This document shows positions 43,161-51,046 of a DNA stretch of 64,000 nucleotides, one piece after another. The position numbers and the translations under genes were made by a program. Under the pieces are notes generated by a model. It searched no databases, was not told the DNA's origin, and saw only the letters and a list, made by a program, of their open reading frames with translations. Numbering within the stretch: position 1 is the first letter of the stretch; every line of letters starts with the position of its first letter. Source of the stretch: JBCBWG01 sp036804185 (GTDB lineage: Bacteria; Pseudomonadota; Alphaproteobacteria; Rhizobiales; Hyphomicrobiaceae); NCBI GenBank assembly GCA_050330095.1, contig JBHJOC010000020.1:1-64000 (forward strand), read 5' to 3'.

Positions 43161-44342
43161 GTGGGTGTTCTGTCTTCAAGCTACGACTCATTGGTAACCG
43201 GCAGGTCACTCCGCGTTGCGTTCTACGCGACGATGAAACCGCCAGATGATGAGCGGCCATCGGGAGACCGGACGATTGCACGCCTCCTTGTCCGCGCGAT
43301 CGAGGCCGCGCACGGGCGCGTCGAGCTTGCAAGTCGTCTGAGATCGTGGTCGCGCACACCCGACGCAAGGGTTTTGAGCGAGCGTCGAGAGGCTGGTGCA
43401 CGCGAGGCGCGACGCCTCATCGAAATCTACGATAGCGCGGCCGTCGAAAGGCGCCCTCACGTCTGGCTGACCTATCACCTCTACTACAAGGCGCCCGACT
43501 GGATTGGCCCTGCCGTGGCGCAGGCTCTGTCGATTCCCTATGTTGTGGTCGAGGCGAGCCATGCCGCAAAGCGCGACCGGGACGAATGGGCGCCATGGCA
43601 GCAAGACGTTCGCTTTGCTCTCACGGCAGCCGACGCGGTGCTGAGCTTTACCGAACGCGATCGGATCGGCATCGCGCAGCACGTCGGATTGTCGACTGAT
43701 CTTGTTGATTTTTCGCCGTTTCTGGATCTTGAGGCCCACGCCGATGACAGAGCTTCCGCGCGCGCATCCCTGAACGTCCGCGCTGCGCCCCGGCTCGTCA
43801 CGGTCGCGATGATGCGTCCTGGTGCCAAACGCGCAAGCTATGAGTTGCTTGCCGACGCGCTGAGTGAGCTGACCCATGAGGCCTGGACGATCGATATCGT
43901 CGGCGATGGCACGGAGCGCGGTGCCGTCGAAGGCATGTTTGCACGGTTCCAGCAGGGGCGGGTTCGGTTCCACGGTGCATGCGCGCCGGAGAAGGTTGCA
44001 GCGATCCTTGCCGGTGCCGATCTCTATACGTGGCCTGGATTCGAGGAAGCTTTCGGCATGGCCTATCTTGAGGCCCAGGCCGCGAGCGTCCCGGTCGTTG
44101 CTCTGAGGACTGCCGGCGTTCCGGCCGTGGTCGTCGACGGCGTTGGCGGCGTTCTTGTCGAGCGAGCTTCAGCCGAAGCCTATGCGGCTGCCATCTGCTC
44201 GCTGTTGAGAGACCCGAACCGACGGGAAGCTCTCGCCAGGTCTGCGCGCGAGATCGTCGTGCAGCGCCACAGTCTCGATGCTGCTGCATGTGCTCTCGGC
44301 GGCGTTTTCGAACGGGTCATTGCTCGTCGACGGGTGGGATAG
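43161..44342 (+). CDS. glycosyltransferase family 4 protein
   Basis: About 393 residues from a GTG at 43161 (AAAGG upstream); TTG 43191 is an alternative. ATG codons further upstream lie in hairpin repeats and would add an implausible N-terminus. The GT-B core begins SLRVAFYATMKPPDDERPSG. The C-terminal donor-binding signature is TWPGFEEAFGMAYLEAQAA followed by VVVDGVGGVLVERAS. Transfers a sugar from a nucleotide donor to an unknown acceptor. Convergent with three further glycosyltransferase genes that end 14 nt away, forming a glycan-assembly cluster. Confidence 0.85.
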   Translation: MGVLSSSYDSLVTGRSLRVAFYATMKPPDDERPSGDRTIARLLVRAIEAAHGRVELASRLRSWSRTPDARVLSERREAGAREARRLIEIYDSAAVERRPHVWLTYHLYYKAPDWIGPAVAQALSIPYVVVEASHAAKRDRDEWAPWQQDVRFALTAADAVLSFTERDRIGIAQHVGLSTDLVDFSPFLDLEAHADDRASARASLNVRAAPRLVTVAMMRPGAKRASYELLADALSELTHEAWTIDIVGDGTERGAVEGMFARFQQGRVRFHGACAPEKVAAILAGADLYTWPGFEEAFGMAYLEAQAASVPVVALRTAGVPAVVVDGVGGVLVERASAEAYAAAICSLLRDPNRREALARSAREIVVQRHSLDAAACALGGVFERVIARRRVG

Positions 44343-44356
44343 CAGCGGTTGCGCGG

Positions 44357-45589
44357 CTACGCGCTTGATGGGCAGAGCCCTGTCGCCAAGCCTGCCAATA
44401 GCCTGGCGCTTACGTCCGCGCCATCGAGATCGCGCCGCGGTTCCGGCTTAGGGCGCGACACCGCCAGACGGATCGCGGCGGCAAGGGTTCGGCCGTCGAG
44501 GCTGCGCTCGGCCACGGTCACGGTGCGGCCGGCGCTTGCAAGCTTTTCTGCTCGCAGTGTCTGCTCCTGCTCGCCCGCGCCGTCGTAAGGGACCAGAACA
44601 GCACGGCAGCCGGTCTCGAGAAGCTCGGCGACGGTATTGTAGCCGGCGCGCTGGATCGAGAGTTCGGCGCTTCCAAGGAGCCGGGCGAGGTCTGGCCGGA
44701 ACCGCTCAACAGCCACGCCTGCTTGGCGCCCAAGCTCTGAAAGCCGCTCGACATCGCGGTCCGGCAGGCTCTCCCCAGTGAGCGCGAGCCAACGGCCATT
44801 CGCCAGCGGCGTCAGGGCTTTGGCTTCGATCGCGGCCTCGATCACGCGCGGGCCGTAAGCGCCACTTCCGATCGAGATGACAACGTCGAAGTCACGGCTT
44901 CCGTCCGGAGCGCCGCCGCTCGATCGATGTGGCGTGCCAGGCCCAACCAGACCCGTGTAAGTGACGTGGCCCCGGCCAACGGGCGGCGCACCGAACACGT
45001 CTGTCAGGTTCGACAGTCCGGGTTCGGCGTGCACGAGCACGTGGTCGTAAGACGCGTGCCAGATGGCAATGCTTTCCTGGCGACGTTCGGGCTTGCGCGG
45101 CGGCTCGATGATATCGCGCACCGAGGCGACGACGGCACTGCGTGCGTTTGCCGAACGAAATCGCGAGATCAGCGCCAGCACCTCTGGAGCCAACTTCCTA
45201 CGGGCGAACGGAAACCCCTCGGTAACGAGCACTGAAGGGCTGAACTGGTCTAACACGCGTTCAAGCTGCTGCGAGCGCTGCTGCCAGATGGCGTCGCTGA
45301 GCGGCGCACCATCTCGATCGTGCAGGGCGTCGTATCCGGTTTCCGCGGCGCGGATCACGGGGAGTTGGACGAATGCGACGTCACCCCAATCGAGCTCTTC
45401 GATCGGCGATCCGCCGCTCGCGACGATCGCGTCCACGCCATGCGCAGCAAGACGCGTTGCGATCCTGTGGACACGCATCGTATGGCCGATGCCTTTGAGA
45501 TGCTGAACATGGAATAAGATCGAGGGTCGCGCACCCTGGCCGATGCTCTGGGGTGGCCCTCGATCGGTCATCGTGTGGTCAACGATCAC
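44357..45589 (-). CDS. MurG-like glycosyltransferase (GT28 C-terminal domain)
   Basis: About 410 residues from GTG 45589 (AAGG 4 nt upstream); ATG 45571 is the alternative. The N-terminal domain has ILFHVQHLKGIGHTMRVHRIA, the GT28-like glycine loop. The C-terminal domain has ISIGSGAYGPRVIEAA, LSIQRAGYNTVAELLETG and VPYDGAGEQEQTLRAEKL, the UDP-sugar-binding region. Related in type to the first gene of this operon. Last gene of three co-directional glycosyltransferases; acceptor unknown. Confidence 0.84.
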   Translation of the reverse strand: MIVDHTMTDRGPPQSIGQGARPSILFHVQHLKGIGHTMRVHRIATRLAAHGVDAIVASGGSPIEELDWGDVAFVQLPVIRAAETGYDALHDRDGAPLSDAIWQQRSQQLERVLDQFSPSVLVTEGFPFARRKLAPEVLALISRFRSANARSAVVASVRDIIEPPRKPERRQESIAIWHASYDHVLVHAEPGLSNLTDVFGAPPVGRGHVTYTGLVGPGTPHRSSGGAPDGSRDFDVVISIGSGAYGPRVIEAAIEAKALTPLANGRWLALTGESLPDRDVERLSELGRQAGVAVERFRPDLARLLGSAELSIQRAGYNTVAELLETGCRAVLVPYDGAGEQEQTLRAEKLASAGRTVTVAERSLDGRTLAAAIRLAVSRPKPEPRRDLDGADVSARLLAGLATGLCPSSA

Positions 45590-45605
45590 GGTGCCTTCGC
45601 TTCGA

Positions 45606-47036
45606 TCACGCAATCTCTCGTGTCGGGCTTTCGGTGCGCGTTGAACGCCCCGCCTCGGTGGTGCTCTCTGTCTTTGGGTCGGCAGACCAGACTGACGGGC
45701 TTTGCCCTGGTGGCGCGGACGCTGCACATTCACGGCTTGATGCGTCACGTGTCGCCATGAGCAGCCGGGCCAGGCGGTCGAGACCGGAAGATGATTCGAA
45801 CTCGGCCCTGACGCGGCGCTCCCCGGCCTCCCCAAGCGTGCGGCGCAGGATTGGATCGCGCGCAAGCCGCACGAGCGCGCCAGCCAGTGCGTCGGGATCC
45901 TCGGGCGGGACGAGGACGCCCGTTTCGCCGTCTCTGATCAGTTCAGGGATCGCCGAGACCCTCGTCGAGATGCACGCGAGTCGCTGGCTCTGCGCTTCCA
46001 CGAGCACGTTCGGGAGGCCGTCCCGGTCGCCATCGCTGCCGATCCGACAAGGCAATACGAAGACATCCGCGCGGCGGTAAGCCTTAAGGACCTCGTCCTG
46101 AGCCTGAGCCCCGAGCCATGTAATCCGGCTCGTGAGGCCGAGCGCGCTGGATTTGGCCTTCAACGCGTCTTTCAAGGTTCCGCCGCCGAGGTGGATGAAG
46201 CGCCACGAGAGATCGTCGGGCAAGCGCGCCAAGGCGTCGAGCAAAATGTCGTAGCCCTTCTTCTCCACCGCGCGGCCGCCGCTCAGGATAAGGATCGGGT
46301 CAGACCCTGACCGGCCGTCGCGCGCAGCGAGATCGGTCTCGTCGCGCGGGGCCGGCGCTGCGAACCGCGTCAGGTCAAGGCCGTGGTAAGTCAGGTGCAC
46401 GCGGTCGGGTGATGGCGCGAGGCGGCACAGGTGATCGGCGCCAACCTGCGTGCACGTTGTCACCCATGCCGCAGAGCCCAAATGTGTCTTTAACTGCCAG
46501 TCTGGCGATGTCCAGATATCCTTGGCATGGGCAGAGCAAGACCATGTCAGCCCGGTCATGATGTGGACATAGCGTGTCACGGCCGCGGGCGTGTGGATGA
46601 AGTGCGCGTAGAGAGAGGCCACATCATCGGGCAGCTCTGCGGCCATCACGGCGGCCTGGCCGAAGCGGCGCACACGATTGGGCGTCGGATCACGTAACAG
46701 GTCGCCGAGAAACGTGCGCCAGGCCCGCGTATAGCCTGGCGTGCGTCGAGCTCTCCAGAGGCCTTTCAGGACACGCAGTGGCTCCTGATAGAGGTACTCC
46801 GGCAGGTAGACGACCGGGGCTTGGATTTGATCGTGAACGGGGTGGCGCTTCTTGTCGGTGGGGTGGCGCATTGAAAACAACACAAGACGCAGCCCCCGCA
46901 GTTCCAGACCGCGAAGTTCCTCAGCGATGAAAGTTTCCGAAAGCCGTGGATAGCCCTTGAGCACGACCGCGATGGCAGCAGCCGTTGAACGGCTGTGCCG
47001 CATGCCCGGAGAATGCCGCGCATGGTCCGTCATCAT
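45606..47036 (-). CDS. glycosyltransferase family 4 protein
   Basis: 476 residues; start ATG 47036 overlaps the preceding stop. The N-terminal domain starts AIAVVLKGYPRLSETFIAEEL, followed by HFIHTPAAVTRYVHIMTGL and SAHAKDIW. The donor site is LSGGRAVEKKGYDILLDAL and GDRDGLPNVLVEAQSQRLA with the E-x7-E-like motif. The last 45 residues are a disordered-looking Ser/Pro/Thr tail. GT4 retaining transferase, probably cytoplasmic face of the membrane. Middle gene of the operon. Confidence 0.88.
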   Translation of the reverse strand: MMTDHARHSPGMRHSRSTAAAIAVVLKGYPRLSETFIAEELRGLELRGLRLVLFSMRHPTDKKRHPVHDQIQAPVVYLPEYLYQEPLRVLKGLWRARRTPGYTRAWRTFLGDLLRDPTPNRVRRFGQAAVMAAELPDDVASLYAHFIHTPAAVTRYVHIMTGLTWSCSAHAKDIWTSPDWQLKTHLGSAAWVTTCTQVGADHLCRLAPSPDRVHLTYHGLDLTRFAAPAPRDETDLAARDGRSGSDPILILSGGRAVEKKGYDILLDALARLPDDLSWRFIHLGGGTLKDALKAKSSALGLTSRITWLGAQAQDEVLKAYRRADVFVLPCRIGSDGDRDGLPNVLVEAQSQRLACISTRVSAIPELIRDGETGVLVPPEDPDALAGALVRLARDPILRRTLGEAGERRVRAEFESSSGLDRLARLLMATRDASSRECAASAPPGQSPSVWSADPKTESTTEAGRSTRTESPTREIA

Positions 47037-48238
47037 GCATAGGCCCGCGGTCTCGAGGCCTCGCTGCGGCTGCGTACAATGTCAACGTCTTCTGCGATCC
47101 GTGTGAGCCCGTCGAGATTGATCGCGTAGGACGATTCCGACGGTCTTGGTCGGGTCGGCAAGCGTTGAAGAACGGCGGCGAGCGCTCTCGGGTTCTTGGC
47201 TTGATCGGGGTCGATCATTTCGACGAGGCCAAACGCCTTCGCGCGCATGGCCCGGATCAACTGTTCTTGGCGCGGCACCTTGCGCGGCACAATCAGCGCG
47301 CGCTTGTCAAAGGACATCAGCTCACAGAACGTATTGTAGCCGCCCATGGCGACGACGGCCGTCGCTCGCTGAATCATGTGTTCGAGATTGTTCTCAAAAT
47401 CGAGCACCACAGCGCTTTGGAGTCGTTGTGCGCGGTGTCTGATCTCAAGCTTTTCACGCTGGGACATGAACGGGCCACAGACGAAAACCATCGGGAACCT
47501 GAGACTGCGGTCGTGCTCGTGCGCGGCCAGCACCGCCCGCATGAGCTCGGCTCCATCGCCCCCGCCACCGGCTGTGACCAGCACGTAGGCCTTCGGCAGT
47601 TGGCCCTCATGCGCGAACGGTTGTGCTGGGACGCTGCGCGCGAGGAACCCGACATGCTCGATGCGCGCGGTCACGCTCGGTGCTAGTTCGACGCCTTGCA
47701 GCGGGTTCCAGAAGTCTCTCGAACCATAAACCCAGATCCGATCGAAATAGCGGTCCACCCAGGACGCTGCCTCGTTGCGCTCCCACTCATGGCGGACGGC
47801 ATCTGGCTCGTCCAGGACGTCGCGCAATCCGAGGATGTTGACGCACCCGAGGCTTTTGAGGCGAGGCAGAGTCGGATCGAGCTCTCCCCTCAAGCCACGC
47901 GGCTCCTTGTCGACGATGAAGACGTCGGGCCTGAAGTTGACGGCTGCACTTTCAATGATCGACCTCCGCATGGCGAGCGTGTCGGAGATATCGATATGGT
48001 CGGACAGCGAGGTGTAGTCGCCATTGTGCAGCTTGATGACACTCGGGATCTTGATGAAATCGACGCGTGCCTTGAAATCGAAAGCGCCGGCGATCGACGA
48101 ACCGGAGATGATCAGAACGCTTGTATGTTTCGCATGATCGACCAGGGCATGGGCTATCGCACGGGTGCGGCGCAAGTGTCCGAGGCCGAAGGTATCGTGC
48201 GAGTACATGAGAACTCGCACCTTCCGGCTATTTACCAT
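47033..48238 (-). CDS. MurG-like glycosyltransferase
   Basis: 401 residues. Starts VRVLMYSHDTFGLGHLRRTRAIAHAL, the glycine-rich GT28-like N-terminal loop, and has VLVTAGGGGDGAELMRAVL, AVVAMGGYNTFCELMSFDKRAL and VPRKVPRQEQLIRAMRA in the donor domain. Lead gene of the three-gene operon, translationally coupled to the next. Together the four transferases could build a capsule repeat or glycolipid, but no polymerase or flippase gene is visible. Confidence 0.86.
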   Translation of the reverse strand: MVNSRKVRVLMYSHDTFGLGHLRRTRAIAHALVDHAKHTSVLIISGSSIAGAFDFKARVDFIKIPSVIKLHNGDYTSLSDHIDISDTLAMRRSIIESAAVNFRPDVFIVDKEPRGLRGELDPTLPRLKSLGCVNILGLRDVLDEPDAVRHEWERNEAASWVDRYFDRIWVYGSRDFWNPLQGVELAPSVTARIEHVGFLARSVPAQPFAHEGQLPKAYVLVTAGGGGDGAELMRAVLAAHEHDRSLRFPMVFVCGPFMSQREKLEIRHRAQRLQSAVVLDFENNLEHMIQRATAVVAMGGYNTFCELMSFDKRALIVPRKVPRQEQLIRAMRAKAFGLVEMIDPDQAKNPRALAAVLQRLPTRPRPSESSYAINLDGLTRIAEDVDIVRSRSEASRPRAYA

Positions 48239-48397
48239 TGCTGGAGCCCCTCGTTACCTCGCCAGCCCCGTCGAGCAAACGCAGACCGTATGCGCAACGC
48301 GGCAGCCCGATCGACATCAGATCGGCTGAAGTCACAGCTATGGTGCGAATTCCCAACAGTGTTGTGACAAGTAATCACCCCTCTGATCACAGTCCAA

Positions 48398-49597
48398 TCA
48401 CTTATACGGGTCTGCCGCGTCCCTGAGGCCGTCGCCCAGGAAGTTGAAGGCGAGCACCACCAGGATCACAGGAATCACGGGCGTCATCAGCCACGGATAG
48501 AGCGCGACCACGTTGATGTTCTGCGCCTCTGTGAGCAGCACGCCCCAACTCGTGACAGGCGGCCTGAGGCCAAGACCGAGAAAACTCAAGGCTGTCTCGC
48601 CCAGGATCATCGTGGGGATCGACAGGGAGGATGCTGCAATCAGGTGGCTCGTGAACCCGGGCACGAGATGGCGCGTGATGATGCGCCCAGGTTTGGCCCC
48701 CATCAGTTGCGCTGCGAGCACATAGTCTTCTTCGCGCAGCGACAGCAGTTTGGACCGCACGGCACGCGCAAGACCGGTCCAATCGATCAATCCGAGAATG
48801 ACCGTGATGAAGAAATAGACGGCAAGCGGGCTCCACGTCACGGGCACGATTGCCGCGATCGCGAGCCAGAGCGGGATCGACGGCAGGCTCTGGAGAACCT
48901 CGATGATCCGCTGGACGATCGCATCGACCCATCCCCCGAAATAGCCCGCAAGCCCGCCGAAGAAGACGCCGAGCACGATCGACACCGTGACGCCGATCAG
49001 CCCGATGGTCATCGATATGCGCGCGCCATGGAACATGCGCGAGAGGACATCGCGACCGAGCCGATCGGTTCCGAGCAGAAACAGATGCCCGCCCTCGGCC
49101 GGGCAGAACAGGTGCAAGCGTCCTTCGAGCATGCTCCAGAAGCGATAGCGATCGCCGTAACAGAAGAACCGGATGCGTTGGATCGCATCTCTATCTTCGC
49201 GATACTCGCGCTTCAGCGTCTCCATGTTGAGCGTATAGTTATACCCATAAACGAACGGGCCGATGAATGCACCCTCATGGAACAACCGCACCGACTGGGG
49301 GGGCGCGTAGATGTGATCGATATGGCGGCTTTGGTAATCGTATGGTGCGAGAAACTCGGCGAAAGCCGCGCAGAAATAGATGAATCCTAGGAAAATCAGT
49401 GAAATGACCGCAAGCTTGTGCCGCTTGAATTTCCACCACATCAAGGTCCATTGCGATGCGAGGGTTACCCGCTCCTGCTCGGGCGACATGTGCTCGATTG
49501 AAAGCTGATCGAACGGCTCTGGGTTGACATAGTGTCCCAGCGGCGTACCTGGCTCTGGCAGAGGACTGGTCTGCAGGTCGAGGGGCGTTTTGGTCAT
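48398..49597 (-). CDS. peptide/microcin-C-type ABC transporter permease (YejE-like)
   Basis: 399 residues. One helix near residue 60 (LAVISLIFLGFIYFCAAFAEF), then a long periplasmic insertion (about 85-165, including FFCYGDRYRFWSMLEG and HLFLLGTDRLGRDVLSRMFHG), then five helices with the permease EAA loop (SLREEDYVLAAQLMGAKPGRI). The insertion is typical of YejE-like OppC proteins. Forms the channel with the YejB-like subunit encoded immediately upstream. Last gene of the transporter operon. Confidence 0.88.
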   Translation of the reverse strand: MTKTPLDLQTSPLPEPGTPLGHYVNPEPFDQLSIEHMSPEQERVTLASQWTLMWWKFKRHKLAVISLIFLGFIYFCAAFAEFLAPYDYQSRHIDHIYAPPQSVRLFHEGAFIGPFVYGYNYTLNMETLKREYREDRDAIQRIRFFCYGDRYRFWSMLEGRLHLFCPAEGGHLFLLGTDRLGRDVLSRMFHGARISMTIGLIGVTVSIVLGVFFGGLAGYFGGWVDAIVQRIIEVLQSLPSIPLWLAIAAIVPVTWSPLAVYFFITVILGLIDWTGLARAVRSKLLSLREEDYVLAAQLMGAKPGRIITRHLVPGFTSHLIAASSLSIPTMILGETALSFLGLGLRPPVTSWGVLLTEAQNINVVALYPWLMTPVIPVILVVLAFNFLGDGLRDAADPYK

Positions 49598-49612
49598 CGT
49601 TGGGGATCTCGC

Positions 49613-50611
49613 CTACTTTGTCGCCCGCCCGGAGAGCCGAATTCGCGGGTCGAGAATGGCGAGCAGGATATCGGAGATAAGAACTCCGATGACGGTCAGC
49701 AGCGCAAGGAACATCAGAAACGATCCGGCGAGATACATGTCTTGCGATTGCAGAGCACTGATCAGAAGTGGGCCCGTTGTTTCCAACGACAATACGATGG
49801 CGACGATCTCGGCTCCAGAAACGATCTGGGGGAGAACGCCGCCGATGTCGGCAATGAAAAAATTCAAGGACATGCGAAGCGGATACTTTGTGACGGCCCG
49901 CAACGGCGCGAGCCCTTTCGCGCGCGCGGTCGTGTAATACTGGCGCTGCAACTCATCGAGCAGGTTGGCTCTAAGGGTCCTGATCATCCCGGCCGTTCCA
50001 GCAGTTCCGATCACTATGACGGGGATCCAGAGATGTTCGAGAATCGACAGCGCCTTTGCCCAGGTCATTGGCTGATTGACGAATTCCGGCGCCATCAAGC
50101 CGCCAATCGAAGTTCCGAAATAGACGTTCGCCAGATACATCATTACAAGTGCAAGAAGAAAATTTGGCGTAGCAATACCAAGCAATCCCAAGAATGTCAG
50201 CCCGTAATCGCTCCAGCTGTACTGATGCATTGCTGAATAGATCCCGATGGGAAATGCAATCAGCCATGTGACTATAATTGTTACGAATGAGACGAGGATC
50301 GTGAAGAAAAGACGGTCGCCAACAACCTTGTTGACAGACATCTCGTAGGCAAAGGAGTATCCAAGGTCACCTTGTAGCAACCCGCCGACCCATATGAAAT
50401 AACGTTCAATTGGATGCCGATCGAACCCATACTCTGCCTTCAAGAATTCGATGTGTGCTCTGTCCACGTTTTCGCCTTGCGCGAGCAGTTCGGCGACGTA
50501 GCTTTCGAAATAATTTCCAGGTGGTAACTCGATGATCGCAAAGACGAGGATGCTGATCAGGATAAGGGTCGGGATCATCAAAAGGACCCTGCGGAGGACA
50601 TAAGCAATCAT
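49613..50611 (-). CDS. peptide/microcin-C-type ABC transporter permease (YejB-like)
   Basis: 332 residues, OppB-type: MIAYVLRRVLLMIPTLILIS start, six helices, periplasmic loop with YGFDRHPIERYFIWVGGLLQGDLGYSF, and the EAA loop YYTTARAKGLAPLRAVTKYPL. 15 nt upstream of the YejE-like gene. Separated from the binding-protein gene by a 415-nt gap filled with a compound hairpin repeat. Confidence 0.9.
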   Translation of the reverse strand: MIAYVLRRVLLMIPTLILISILVFAIIELPPGNYFESYVAELLAQGENVDRAHIEFLKAEYGFDRHPIERYFIWVGGLLQGDLGYSFAYEMSVNKVVGDRLFFTILVSFVTIIVTWLIAFPIGIYSAMHQYSWSDYGLTFLGLLGIATPNFLLALVMMYLANVYFGTSIGGLMAPEFVNQPMTWAKALSILEHLWIPVIVIGTAGTAGMIRTLRANLLDELQRQYYTTARAKGLAPLRAVTKYPLRMSLNFFIADIGGVLPQIVSGAEIVAIVLSLETTGPLLISALQSQDMYLAGSFLMFLALLTVIGVLISDILLAILDPRIRLSGRATK

Positions 50612-50720
50612 GGTTGGTGCTCCGCGTGTCCCCAGGGTTCAGCGATTAAGGGTTCAACGATTAAGTGTCCATTCAGCGGGCGGGTCATCGACTCTCACCC
50701 CCAATGCCGGGCCTCGTGTT

Positions 50721-50881
50721 CCGTCTCCGACACTTGGTTTCCTTTGCAGAACCTGATTGACCAAGTGTCGGAGACACAGGGACCACAAGCAACGTCATGA
50801 GTCTCGTGTTGCTTTTGTCACTCATGCTTGGCAGGCGAGACTGCAGAAGGTGGAGACCAAGCGTGAGTGACGCAACACGAG
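50721..50881 (-). repeat. U1 repeat copy, inverted, best preserved
   Basis: Alpha: perfect 16-bp stem GTCTCCGACACTTGGT (50723-50738) with ACCAAGTGTCGGAGAC (50760-50775), 21-nt loop. Beta: GTCACTCATGCTTGG (50817-50831) with CCAAGCGTGAGTGAC (50857-50871), extended outward by a further 10 bp, CTCGTGTTGC (50803-50812) with GCAACACGAG (50872-50881), interrupted by a one-sided 4-nt bulge. Positions 50612-50720 hold nothing else recognisable. Confidence 0.92.
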
Positions 50882-50882
50882 C

Positions 50883-51046
50883 GCCGCCCATCAGAAGTCC
50901 CTGCACCATCCGCAGCACCCGCAGTCCAGGGACTTCTGATCGAAAGGCGGTACGGGAATCATCATGTTGCTCGTACCCTTTGCTTTCCGTACTTCGTTGC
51001 GGCGCCTAATGAGAGTGAAAGACGAACTACGGCAAGCGGGTACCAG
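50883..51046 (+). repeat. U2 repeat copy (gamma plus delta), abutting U1
   Basis: Gamma: CATCAGAAGTCCCTG (about 50889-50903) with CAGGGACTTCTGATC. Linker with GGTACG/CGTACC hairpin. Delta: CTTTCCGTACTTCGT with ACGAACTACGG and CAAGCGGGTACC at the end. It directly follows the inverted U1 copy; the stop codon of the binding-protein gene (51027-51029) lies in the delta right arm. Confidence 0.88.
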
